Shown here piece by piece: positions 1 to 5,548 of a stretch of DNA of 8,612 nucleotides (within the stretch, counting starts at the first letter, position 1; each line of letters opens with the position of its first letter). Source of the stretch: JANLSE01 sp038214135 (GTDB taxonomy: Bacteria; Chloroflexota; Chloroflexia; Chloroflexales; Roseiflexaceae); assembly GCA_038214135.1 (NCBI GenBank), contig JBBQSD010000195.1, forward strand, positions 1-8,612, written 5' to 3'. The translations under genes and the position numbers were made by a program. Under the pieces are notes generated by a model that worked only from the letters and a program-made list of their open reading frames with translations, ran no database searches and was not told the DNA's origin.

Positions 1-209
1 GCCAGATGCCGTTGCCCTGGAATGTTTGGCATCTGTCCGAGGGCCGCAGCGTGTGGGTCTGGCACAATATGTACGGTAGACCGCGCTCACTGCGGCCATG
101 GAATCTGGCGGAGGCGACGTTGCCGTTTGAGCAGCCGGAGCAGGTTAGGCTGCGGAGTCTAGGGGAGCGTGTGGAACGTCTCAATCGCATATTCATCGCA
201 TACGAATAG
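1..209 (+). CDS. C-terminal end of an unrecognised protein (partial)
   Basis: The reading frame is open from the left window edge (first full codon at base 3) to a TAG at 207-209, giving about 68 residues. There is no ribosome binding site before the first ATG at base 6, and the frame has no stop upstream of it, so this is most likely the tail of a longer gene cut by the window. The visible part is rich in Trp and Arg at its start (WNVWHLSEG, VWVWHN) and ends in a probable amphipathic helix (LGERVERLNRIF). I do not recognise the family. Its stop codon directly abuts the stop of the convergent GlxA-type gene, with no bases between. Confidence 0.5.
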   Translation, partial: QMPLPWNVWHLSEGRSVWVWHNMYGRPRSLRPWNLAEATLPFEQPEQVRLRSLGERVERLNRIFIAYE

Positions 210-1160
210 CTATCCATGCTGTCCGCGGAATGTCTGCCGATAGCTGCGGGGACTCACGCCAACCAGCGCTTTAAATCGATCCCGAAAGGTGGTCAGCGAG
301 CCAAACCCAACCTGGCTCGCAATCACCTCCATCGACAGGCTCGTTGTTTCCAGAAGCACTTGGGCTTGACGCAACCGTACGCGGTTCAGCCAGAGCATGG
401 GGGTTGTGCCCGTCTCTTTGTGAAAGTGTCTCGTGAGTGTGCGGCGACCCATCTGCGCTTGGGCAGCAAGATCATCGAGTGTGAGCGGGCGATGCGTATT
501 CGCCTCCACCCACCATAACAGCGGTTCGAGTGTCCGGCCCGCGCTGGTGGGCTGTGCATGCACGATGAACTGGGCCTGCCCGCCGTCGCGTACTAACGGC
601 ATGACCGCGAGCTTCGCTGCATGCGCTGCCACAGCAGCCCCATAGTCCTGGCGGATCATGTGTAAGCACAGGTCGATTCCCGCCGCCGCGCCGGCTGAGG
701 TCAACATTTGGCCGTTATCCACGAACAGCACCGCGGCGTCCACCTGGATCTTTGGGTAGCGTCGCGCAAGCTCGCCCGCCGCAACCCAATGCGTCGTCGC
801 ACGGAGACCATCGAGGAGGCCAGCAGCGGCGAGTGTGAAGGCACCCACGCAGATCGACGCGATGCGCGCTCCCCGTGCGTGGGCCTGTTGGAGTGCCGCA
901 ATCACTGTGTCAGGAAGCGGTGCCAGCGGATCAGTTCGTCCTGGCACAATGATCGTATCCGCCGCCGCCAATCGCTGTAATCGCTCCGGGATGTGCAGTG
1001 TCAGCGAGCCAGCGTCTATCTCCGGTGTTGGCGCACACAGTGCCACATCATACGCCTGCTGCGCACCCGAGAGCAGTGCACGCCCAAAGATCTCTACCGG
1101 AGTGAACATGTCAAATGCCACTACTCCATCGCATGCAAGGACGGCGATTCGATGCACCAT
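210..1160 (-). CDS. GlxA-family transcriptional regulator (DJ-1/PfpI-like domain + AraC-type HTH)
   Basis: This is a 316-residue cytoplasmic DNA-binding regulator of the GlxA type. Residues about 4-180 form a class-I-glutamine-amidotransferase-like (DJ-1/PfpI) domain, with a nucleophile-elbow-like ICVGAF carrying Cys104, a TTHW motif at 122-125 and a conserved-type Glu23. Residues about 212-312 form an AraC-family double helix-turn-helix ending in the family hallmark GVSPRSYRQ. The length is normal for the family (about 310-330). I chose the ATG at 1160-1158 because it follows GAGGGAG at good spacing and starts exactly at the MVHRIAVL beta strand; an upstream ATG at 1271 would add 37 unlikely residues. 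The N-terminal domain of such regulators is usually thought to sense ligand rather than catalyse, and the ligand here is unknown. It is divergent from a DJ-1/PfpI gene of the same superfamily, which is its most likely target. The family call is firm; the target is inference. Confidence 0.93.
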   Translation of the reverse strand: MVHRIAVLACDGVVAFDMFTPVEIFGRALLSGAQQAYDVALCAPTPEIDAGSLTLHIPERLQRLAAADTIIVPGRTDPLAPLPDTVIAALQQAHARGARIASICVGAFTLAAAGLLDGLRATTHWVAAGELARRYPKIQVDAAVLFVDNGQMLTSAGAAAGIDLCLHMIRQDYGAAVAAHAAKLAVMPLVRDGGQAQFIVHAQPTSAGRTLEPLLWWVEANTHRPLTLDDLAAQAQMGRRTLTRHFHKETGTTPMLWLNRVRLRQAQVLLETTSLSMEVIASQVGFGSLTTFRDRFKALVGVSPRSYRQTFRGQHG

Positions 1161-1282
1161 GCCGGTCTCCCTCAACGGTAATCGTGTGCGGCCGCGCCGA
1201 CCGAGTACCATACCCATCACTGTGCCTGCGCTCAGTATACGCGATCTGCTTGACCAGCACGGCTGGCACAAATCCGTTGATG

Positions 1283-1300
1283 AGTGGCGCTCGCGCCACT
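1283..1300. promoter_or_regulatory. Perfect 8+2+8 palindrome, candidate operator
   Basis: AGTGGCGC-TC-GCGCCACT is a perfect inverted repeat with 8-bp arms and a 2-bp spacer. It ends one base before the probable -35 box of the DJ-1/PfpI gene, a typical position for an activator site. It could bind the adjacent GlxA-type regulator, although AraC-family sites are often direct repeats, so a different regulator is possible. Confidence 0.45.
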
Positions 1301-1301
1301 A

Positions 1302-1328
1302 TTGATCCGTGGAACAGTACACTATACT
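1302..1328 (+). promoter_or_regulatory. Probable sigma-70-type promoter of the DJ-1/PfpI unit
   Basis: TTGATC (1302-1307) and TATACT (1323-1328) are separated by 15 bp, slightly short of the ideal 17, which fits a promoter needing an activator. The palindrome 1283-1300 sits just upstream. Transcription would start near 1335, giving a leader of about 45 nt. Confidence 0.4.
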
Positions 1329-1380
1329 TCCCCCAGATAACGTGCTGCTCGCTGATGACGCTCAAGAAAGGTACCGCACC

Positions 1381-2040
1381 ATGCGTGTACAGATTGTGCT
1401 CTTTGATGGGTTCGACCCGCTCGATGTGATCGCTCCCTACGAAGTTCTCGTGGCGGGTGGCATGGCCGCCGGCGGGGCCGTGTCGGTCGAACTCGTTTCG
1501 GCTGAAGGGCCACGTGCGGTCGTGAGCGGCTCTGGCGATCTGGTGCTCCGTGCAACAGCCACCCTTGACCCGACATGCTCCGGTCTGATTATTGTTCCGG
1601 GGGCGGCGGGGCCGATCAACCAACCCAATGACGGGCCGGAGATCGCAACCATCCCGGTGCTGCTCGCCCGCACCATCGAAACCGCGTTGCCAGAGCGTAT
1701 CCGTCTCGCACTCCAGAACCAGCAGATGATCGTTGCAACGGTCTGTGGTGGCTCCCTGGCACTCGCGATGGCAGGGCTGCTTGAGGGACGCCATGTCGTC
1801 ACGCACGCTCTTGGCATGGATGTGCTCAGCGCGACCGGGGCAATCCCGGTTCGTGCCCGCGTAGTCGATGATGGCAATCTGATCTCCGCTGGCGGAGTTA
1901 CCTCTGGTCTCGACCTCGGGCTCTATCTGCTTGAGCGTGAGCTTGGCCCGCGTATCGCGCGGGCGGTCGAAGAGCTCTTTGAGTATGAACGTCGCGGCAT
2001 TGTCTGGAAGGCGACTGGTCGCGAACCCGTCGCTTTCTGA
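1381..2040 (+). CDS. DJ-1/PfpI family protein
   Basis: This 219-residue cytoplasmic protein has the DJ-1/PfpI (class-I-glutamine-amidotransferase-like) fold. The first strand is MRVQIVLFDG, followed by DPLDVIAPYEVL with the conserved-type Glu21. The nucleophile elbow is ATVCGGSLALAMAGLLEG with Cys122, then VVTHALG with His142, and a C-terminal GGVTSGLDLGLYLLE helix. The length fits single-domain members. The ATG at 1381 follows AAGAAAGG at good spacing and begins at the first beta strand; the ATG at 1309 would add 24 residues with no homology-like pattern. The family includes isonitrile hydratases, glyoxalase III-like enzymes and chaperone or deglycase-like proteins, and the sequence alone does not let me choose among them. 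It is divergent from a GlxA-type regulator with a related N-terminal domain, and a small beta-rich protein gene follows after 59 bp, probably co-transcribed. Confidence 0.9.
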   Translation: MRVQIVLFDGFDPLDVIAPYEVLVAGGMAAGGAVSVELVSAEGPRAVVSGSGDLVLRATATLDPTCSGLIIVPGAAGPINQPNDGPEIATIPVLLARTIETALPERIRLALQNQQMIVATVCGGSLALAMAGLLEGRHVVTHALGMDVLSATGAIPVRARVVDDGNLISAGGVTSGLDLGLYLLERELGPRIARAVEELFEYERRGIVWKATGREPVAF

Positions 2041-2099
2041 TCGCCCAACGTGTGCTTCTGGATGAGCCTGGCTTGATGCCGATGCACCGAGGAAGAGCT

Positions 2100-2411
2100 A
2101 TGTCGATAACTGGGATCTGGCAGCTTCATATCGTCACCCCAATCGGGACACAGCTGGTACTGCTCGAACTGAGCGAACAGGGCGGCGCGCTAGCCGGGGT
2201 CGCCCGAGGGACGACTGAGACCATCCCCCTGATTGATCTCAAACGTGAAGGTGATCGGCTTACATGGAAGCAATCGATTACGCGGCCGATGCGCTTGCAT
2301 CTTGTCTTTGATGTGACCATCCAGGGGAGCACCATGATCGGCACATCAAAGGCGGGCATGCTGCCGACCTCCAAGGTGACCGGCTCACGCGTGACCACGG
2401 ATACACCGTAA
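2100..2411 (+). CDS. Small predicted beta-rich protein, function unknown
   Basis: This 103-residue protein shows alternating short strands and turns: GIWQLHIVTPIGTQ, LVLLELSEQGGALAGVA, IPLIDLKREGDRLTWKQ, LHLVFDVTIQGSTMIGTSKAG. The G-x-W start, repeated D/E-G-x-L turns and final VTGSRV resemble small single-domain beta-barrel or sandwich proteins annotated as hypothetical in Actinobacteria and Chloroflexota. I can name no function; a lipocalin-like ligand binder is a guess. There is no signal peptide or membrane segment. The ATG at 2100 is preceded by GAGGAAGAG at 2089-2097; an upstream ATG at 2052 adds 16 residues without a strand pattern. It lies 59 bp after the DJ-1/PfpI stop on the same strand with no terminator between, so it is probably the second gene of that unit. 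Confidence 0.75.
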   Translation: MSITGIWQLHIVTPIGTQLVLLELSEQGGALAGVARGTTETIPLIDLKREGDRLTWKQSITRPMRLHLVFDVTIQGSTMIGTSKAGMLPTSKVTGSRVTTDTP

Positions 2412-2609
2412 CGCCGACAGTGCTCACGCGCTGCCAGGGTGGGAAACTGATAGGGACATGCGGTTCAATGTTCTACACAACGCGGGTAGGTTTGCAGAGC
2501 CATCGTCAGTCAGGACTGCACCAGGCTCCGCTGAAACCTACGGTGATGATTGACGTTCGAGCACGATACCGTCGAATAGCTGTTTGCTTGAAGTATGTGA
2601 GCCCCAACA

Positions 2610-3299
2610 CTATCCACTAAACCCCAGCTTCCGCTCACGCATACTGACATAGCGGCCCTGCCCAATCACCAGATGATCAAGACAATCGATATCAAGCAGC
2701 TTACCAGCATCAACCGCCTGGCGAGTGACCAACACATCCTCCGGTGAAGGCGTCGGGTCGCCGCTTGGATGATTATGCACCAAAATGACTGCAGCACTAT
2801 TTAATCGGATAGCTTCCTTATACAGCTCACCGATGCGTACCAGTGAACTATTCAGGCTGCCGATATACACCGTATGAATCTTTTGCACGCGGTTCTTGGT
2901 ATCCAAACAAATCGTGCGCAGATGTTCCTGATCAAGCTGTGCCATCTCAACCAGCATGAGTTGCGCAGCATCGGCGGGTGAGCGAATCTGCAAGCGCTGC
3001 TCATCGCTGGTCAACAGCAACCGACGCCCAATCTCCAGTGCGGCCTTGATCTGCGCCACCTTGGCTTGGCCCATGCCGCGCTGAACGGCGAGGTCTGCAA
3101 AGTTTGCCCGCTGCAATCCGGCCCAACCGCGATGATCAACCAATAACTGTTGGGCTAACTCAATCGCATTCATGCCTTCAACCCCGCTATCGCGCAAGAG
3201 GATGGCCAACAATTCGGCATCACTCAGTGCCGCGCCACCCGCATGCTGAATGCGGCTACGTGGTCGATCCTGCTCCGGCAGTTCACGAATCGTTGGCAT
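2610..3299 (-). CDS. radC: RadC family protein (JAB/MPN domain)
   Basis: This 229-residue protein has the usual RadC length and architecture. Residues 1-100 are a helical N-terminal domain with a helix-hairpin-helix-like GMGQAKVAQIKAALEIGRR. Residues about 105-228 are a JAB/MPN+ domain. The zinc motif is complete: H175-x-H177 in HNHPSGDPTPSPED, S185 and D188, with the likely catalytic Glu158 in GELYKEAI. Family members are annotated as DNA repair proteins, but their role is disputed, and the motif predicts a metal-dependent peptidase-like or nuclease-like activity. The ATG at 3299-3297 has GGAGGTG at 3311-3305. That start shares one base with the TGA of the upstream 75-residue gene (TGATG), so the two are translationally coupled. 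RadC homologues are common both as housekeeping genes and on mobile elements. Confidence 0.95.
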   Translation of the reverse strand: MPTIRELPEQDRPRSRIQHAGGAALSDAELLAILLRDSGVEGMNAIELAQQLLVDHRGWAGLQRANFADLAVQRGMGQAKVAQIKAALEIGRRLLLTSDEQRLQIRSPADAAQLMLVEMAQLDQEHLRTICLDTKNRVQKIHTVYIGSLNSSLVRIGELYKEAIRLNSAAVILVHNHPSGDPTPSPEDVLVTRQAVDAGKLLDIDCLDHLVIGQGRYVSMRERKLGFSG

Positions 3300-3526
3300 C
3301 AGTGCACCTCCGGCTGGGCTGCAGTGCCGGATAGATTCGTTGCTCCATGCCGTTTGGCCTTGAGCACCAGCAGCAAACGATGGATGGCATCCCAGCGCGT
3401 GATCAGTGTGTCGAGGTCGGCATCACTCAGGTGTGGCAGATCAGTGATGATCGCCTGCAGCTCGGTATACCCGATGCGTTCCTGCAGCAGCAGATCCGCG
3501 AGGCGTTTGAGCAGTGTCTGTAACAT
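3299..3526 (-). CDS. Small helical protein coupled to radC, unknown function
   Basis: This is a 75-residue predicted all-helical soluble protein. The first helix is MLQTLLKRLADLLLQER, then comes YTELQAIITDLPHLSDADL, then a long helix DTLITRWDAIHRLLLVLKAK, and a short polar tail. I chose the ATG at 3526-3524 because GAAAGGAG lies 6 nt upstream; the first ATG in frame, 49 codons earlier, has no ribosome binding site and an Arg/His-rich unstructured extension. The TGA overlaps the radC start by one base, so the two proteins are probably made together in fixed ratio. The segment LSDADLDTLITRW (33-45) resembles MTDADEQRLIAFW in the 100-residue protein at 5545-5847. I do not recognise the family; an adaptor or partner of RadC is inference from context. 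Confidence 0.7.
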   Translation of the reverse strand: MLQTLLKRLADLLLQERIGYTELQAIITDLPHLSDADLDTLITRWDAIHRLLLVLKAKRHGATNLSGTAAQPEVH

Positions 3527-3547
3527 CCCTGGCTCCTTTCGCGTGTC

Positions 3548-3563
3548 CACGCCCAGTGGCGTG
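3548..3563. repeat. 6+4+6 inverted repeat upstream of the 75-residue gene
   Basis: CACGCC-CAGT-GGCGTG is a perfect short inverted repeat starting about 8 bp before the GAAAGGAG ribosome binding site of the radC-coupled gene. It could be an operator or a leader hairpin. A 5-bp inverted repeat, GCGTG-TC-CACGC at 3541-3552, overlaps it and would compete. Confidence 0.25.
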
Positions 3564-3886
3564 CGGAATAGGAACGGCACGGGGTGCAAGGTGCGCGTGC
3601 GCCTCGGCTTGGCCTTGTGCGCCGTGCGATGCTCACCATGAACGTCACGATGGGCGTGGTCAATGCGGGGCATGTGCCAGGAAGCAGGAAGAGGCTACAC
3701 GGATCGATTGGCTGTTATTCCTCAGCGATCTTCAGCGGTATAGGGCCGGGTGGTCAACATGGACACAGACAGCATGTGGGCATATTTGGGGAGCAATGAA
3801 AACGGAGCAGATACACCATCAGCAGCATCGCATGATGACAGTGTTGGTTCAGAGAACGATCCAGCAGGCCTTATCAGGGTTCTGGT

Positions 3887-4003
3887 TCAGTTCTCGGAGG
3901 TACTCCAGATCACGATGATCGCAGCGATCAGGGCGATCACTGTTATCGCCCAGGTCAGCACCGGGGTGAGGAGCGCGTTCAGGTCGGCTCATCCCGTCCG
4001 CAT
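3887..4003 (-). pseudogene. Possible broken small single-pass membrane peptide
   Basis: On the minus strand AAAGGAGG (4022-4015) stands 11 nt before ATG 4003-4001. The frame reads MRTG, then TGA (3991-3989), then 33 further codons with a strongly hydrophobic core (VLTWAITVIALIAAIIVIW) between short polar ends, closing with TGA at 3889-3887. Without the internal stop this would be a 38-residue single-pass membrane peptide of the size of holin-like or toxin-like peptides. It may be a nonsense-mutated gene, or the real start may be a rare codon after the stop. GATC-rich repetition also makes the opposite strand hydrophobic here, so the call is weak. Confidence 0.25.
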
Positions 4004-4023
4004 GGCGCGTGAGACCTCCTTTC

Positions 4024-4058
4024 TGAGTGATGAGTGACGAGTGATGAGTGATGAGTGG
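4024..4058. repeat. 7-bp tandem repeat, five units
   Basis: The unit TGAGTGA occurs five times head to tail. The third copy begins with C instead of T, and the last copy ends in G instead of A. It lies just upstream (in minus-strand terms) of the ribosome-binding-site-like AAAGGAGG at 4022-4015. Confidence 0.85.
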
Positions 4059-4242
4059 TACCGTTCGCGCGGGCCAGGCGTCTCCTTTCGACTATCGGTT
4101 ATGTTCGACGGCATCACCTCCCTCAACAATGACCAGAGTGCTCAGCGGCTGCTGATGGGCTCAGTGGAGCGCGAGGGAGATGCCAGGGCATCGGTAGGCG
4201 GTGCGGAAGTGCGAAGATGTTGGTGGGCTGTCGCGTAACGCA

Positions 4243-4280
4243 CAAAGAAAAGGCCAATATCCTTGCATAGAATACTGGCC
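4243..4280 (-). terminator. Rho-independent terminator of the toxin-antitoxin unit
   Basis: Read on the minus strand, GGCCAGTAT (4280-4272) pairs with ATATTGGCC (4260-4252) in a 9-bp stem with one G-U pair and an 11-nt loop. It is followed directly by TTTTCTTTG. It lies 23 bp after the stop of the PIN gene. It should separate the toxin-antitoxin transcript from the downstream 75-residue gene and radC. Confidence 0.8.
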
Positions 4281-4303
4281 ACCAATAACAAGCTGGGATT
4301 GGT

Positions 4304-4822
4304 CTATCGCCGACGCCGCTGGGGTGCGAAAATCGCTGCCCGCTGCTCATCACTCAGCATCAGCCGCTCGATCTGCTCCATTCGGATGATCAGCTGTTCA
4401 ACATTTGCTCGTGTGGTGAGTTGCCGGGTCCAGAACAGGCGAAGAATGGCCGGGAGGTCAACGACATCAATACTGTTGGCCTGACAATAGCGCACCGCAC
4501 GCCGATCATTGCTCAGCAAGGGAACATGACGCTGCTGACAGATCGCGATTGCTTCACATTCGCCAGCGTTGAGTCTTCGCGGGAGCGTGGAGAGCAATGT
4601 ACGCTCAGCATCAGTCAATGCGAGCACCGGGATGTCGCCCACAGCAATTGCGGTGATCACGATATCCAGATAGATCCGACCACGATCAACCGCAACCTGA
4701 AGTTCGTCACGAACGGCTGGTGGAATGCTCACTGTTGATCGAGTAAAAAGCCGCTGTAGCTCGCCAAAGGCGTTTGCAGCGGCGAGCGAACTGAGGATAT
4801 TCGTGTCGCTCACGATCGTCAC
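4304..4822 (-). CDS. PIN-domain protein, probable toxin (DUF3368/COG2405-like)
   Basis: This 172-residue protein has a PIN-type nuclease domain over residues 1-130. The acidic set is visible: Asp6 in VSDTNIL, Glu40 in VRDEL, Glu88/Glu90 in NAGECEAIAI and Asp106 in LLSNDRRAVRYCQ. The pattern AGECEAIAI followed by a strand and NDRRA fits the COG2405/DUF3368 branch. Such proteins are metal-dependent ribonucleases that act as toxins of type II systems. A C-terminal helix of about 40 residues (VEQLIIRMEQIERLMLSDEQ, then an Arg-rich end) extends past the usual domain. The start is GTG at 4822-4820, overlapping the antitoxin TGA by four bases (GTGA), which is typical coupling. A terminator follows the stop. 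The fold call is solid; the toxin role rests on the pairing. Confidence 0.87.
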   Translation of the reverse strand: MTIVSDTNILSSLAAANAFGELQRLFTRSTVSIPPAVRDELQVAVDRGRIYLDIVITAIAVGDIPVLALTDAERTLLSTLPRRLNAGECEAIAICQQRHVPLLSNDRRAVRYCQANSIDVVDLPAILRLFWTRQLTTRANVEQLIIRMEQIERLMLSDEQRAAIFAPQRRRR

Positions 4823-5136
4823 AGAATTCCCTGCTGCTCCAGACGCTCAGCCAGATCATCGATCGCATCGGCTGAGCGGGCATCACCAGGGCGCTGCATC
4901 ACGCCGTGTGCCTGCAGTGCATCCAACACATCCCAGCGCGTGACGCTGGCAATCTCAGCGGCACGACCGAGGCTACAGGCATCAGCGAGATAGAGCTCGA
5001 TGGCTTCATTGAGCGTGGCCTGCTCCGGGAGCGTTGCCTCCAGATACTCCTGAAGGTGCAGCGCCAGCCAACGCTGATCAGTTGGAGAAAGCCGACGAGC
5101 AAGATCAAGGACCTGCTCAGGCGTTACCGTTGTCAT
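4819..5136 (-). CDS. UPF0175 (COG2886)-like antitoxin
   Basis: This 105-residue protein has a core at residues 44-79 (EAIELYLADACSLGRAAEIA, then VTRWDVLDALQAHGV). That is the UPF0175 pattern: a helix ending in a small-residue turn, then a helix-turn-helix-like GRAAEIASVT segment. Residues 5-33 form an extra helical front part (TPEQVLDLARRLSPTDQRWL) seen in other small antitoxin-like proteins. UPF0175 proteins are established partners of DUF3368-type PIN proteins; the antitoxin blocks the nuclease and usually represses its own operon. The ATG at 5136-5134 has GGAGGT 6 nt upstream; an in-frame ATG 20 codons earlier has no such site and lies over the promoter. The stop overlaps the toxin's GTG start. 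Confidence 0.85.
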   Translation of the reverse strand: MTTVTPEQVLDLARRLSPTDQRWLALHLQEYLEATLPEQATLNEAIELYLADACSLGRAAEIASVTRWDVLDALQAHGVMQRPGDARSADAIDDLAERLEQQGIL

Positions 5137-5171
5137 CACATTACCTCCTGGCGTGCGGGCACAGCGCTGTA

Positions 5172-5210
5172 TGTGTGCATAGTGTAGCATACGCACAGGC
5201 GTTTTGTCGC
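5172..5210 (-). promoter_or_regulatory. Promoter and candidate operator of the toxin-antitoxin pair
   Basis: On the minus strand, GCGACA (5210-5205, a partial -35 match), an 18-bp gap and TACACT (5186-5181, -10) lie about 45 bp before the antitoxin start. An imperfect inverted repeat, TGTGCGTAT (5197-5189) and ATGCACACA (5180-5172) with 7 of 9 positions matching, flanks the -10 box. It is a plausible site for autorepression by the antitoxin. Confidence 0.4.
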
Positions 5211-5446
5211 CTTGCAGGCGATGGCGAACACCTCAACCACGGTGACCAACCGAACAGGGGACACCATAGCCAGGCCAGCCAATCGAGGATTGCCGGATCA
5301 CCGAGCGCTCCTGGCACTTCGTTCGCACGATCATCGTTGTCAGGGCTCCAGCACGTGCTACCTGGGCGATCTGGGTTGGCAGGCTCGTTGAGGGTCGTGG
5401 CGGGGTGGCAATACGCGGCTCGCCAGATCCTCGGCTGTGTCAGTCG
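5211..5446. other. Stretch between small genes and the toxin-antitoxin promoter; possible decayed gene
   Basis: No intact gene is visible. On the minus strand two frames read plausibly protein-like in succession. One runs through TINITVIATDTAEDLASR near 5470-5410, and another is open from 5439 to a TGA at 5235-5233 (SLPTQIAQVARAGALTTMIV). Joining them needs a frameshift. This could be a decayed gene that once followed the 100-residue gene, but the frames are short and the reading is uncertain. A plus-strand frame that stays open from 5034 to 5756 is antisense to real genes at both ends and is not convincing. Confidence 0.25.
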
Positions 5447-5548
5447 CTATAACCGTGATGTTGATAGTGGTAGAAATGCCGCTGTGATGAGCGCTCTTTC
5501 AAGGGCGTTGACCGTCATGACGACCTCGTCGTTCTGTCTGTTTCTCAT
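5447..5548 (-). CDS. Possible 33-residue peptide coupled to the upstream gene
   Basis: The ATG at 5548-5546 overlaps the TGA of the 100-residue gene by four bases (ATGA), a classic coupled start. The frame ends at TAG 5449-5447 after 33 codons (MRNRQNDEVVMTVNALERAL and 13 more, ending TSRL). It has no recognisable domain. The overlap could be chance, a true small peptide, or the truncated start of a lost partner gene whose remains lie in 5211-5446. Confidence 0.25.
   Translation of the reverse strand: MRNRQNDEVVMTVNALERALITAAFLPLSTSRL

Larger units (their letters stand above)
1161..1380. promoter_or_regulatory. Divergent promoter region between GlxA-type regulator and DJ-1/PfpI gene
   Basis: This 220-bp spacer separates two divergent starts. 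On the minus strand a TATACT -10-like box lies at 1239-1234, about 74 bp before the regulator start, with no good -35 match. On the plus strand TATACT at 1323-1328 lies about 53 bp before the DJ-1 start. The layout allows one bound regulator to control both directions. The box assignments come from consensus matching by eye. Confidence 0.5.
3527..4242. other. 716-bp stretch without a convincing intact gene
   Basis: I looked at both strands. Plus-strand frames (for example 3759-4037) have poor ribosome binding sites and atypical composition. The minus strand has three ribosome-binding-site-like motifs at about 4123-4117, 4090-4084 and 4022-4015 that lead only into short frames. One of these encodes a candidate membrane peptide broken by a stop (3887-4003). 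A 7-bp tandem repeat lies at 4024-4058. Around 3905-3950 the sequence is GATC-rich, including the palindrome GATCGC-A-GCGATC. I found no clear promoter for the 75-residue gene and radC. Confidence 0.4.

Noticed and set aside
835..1305. Plus-strand open frame of 156 codons
   Set aside because: It is antisense to the GlxA-type regulator and crosses the divergent promoter region.
1111..1806. Minus-strand open frame of 231 codons
   Set aside because: It is antisense to the DJ-1/PfpI gene, with His/Arg-rich composition and no domain pattern.
2412..2609. Terminator between the beta-rich gene and radC, which converge here
   Set aside because: I found only weak 5-bp arms (TTCGA ... TCGAA near 2557-2577) and no T-run on either strand.
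3299..3673. Longer version of the 75-residue protein (124 residues)
   Set aside because: There is no ribosome binding site at the upstream ATG and the added residues are Arg/His-rich and unstructured; the internal ATG at 3526 has GAAAGGAG.
3767..3838. Minus-strand Cys-rich 24-residue frame ending CCLCPC
   Set aside because: It has no ribosome binding site and is too short to separate from chance.
3905..3950. GATC-rich repeats as a replication or methylation site
   Set aside because: The repeats are few and irregular and there are no DnaA-box-like or iteron patterns nearby.
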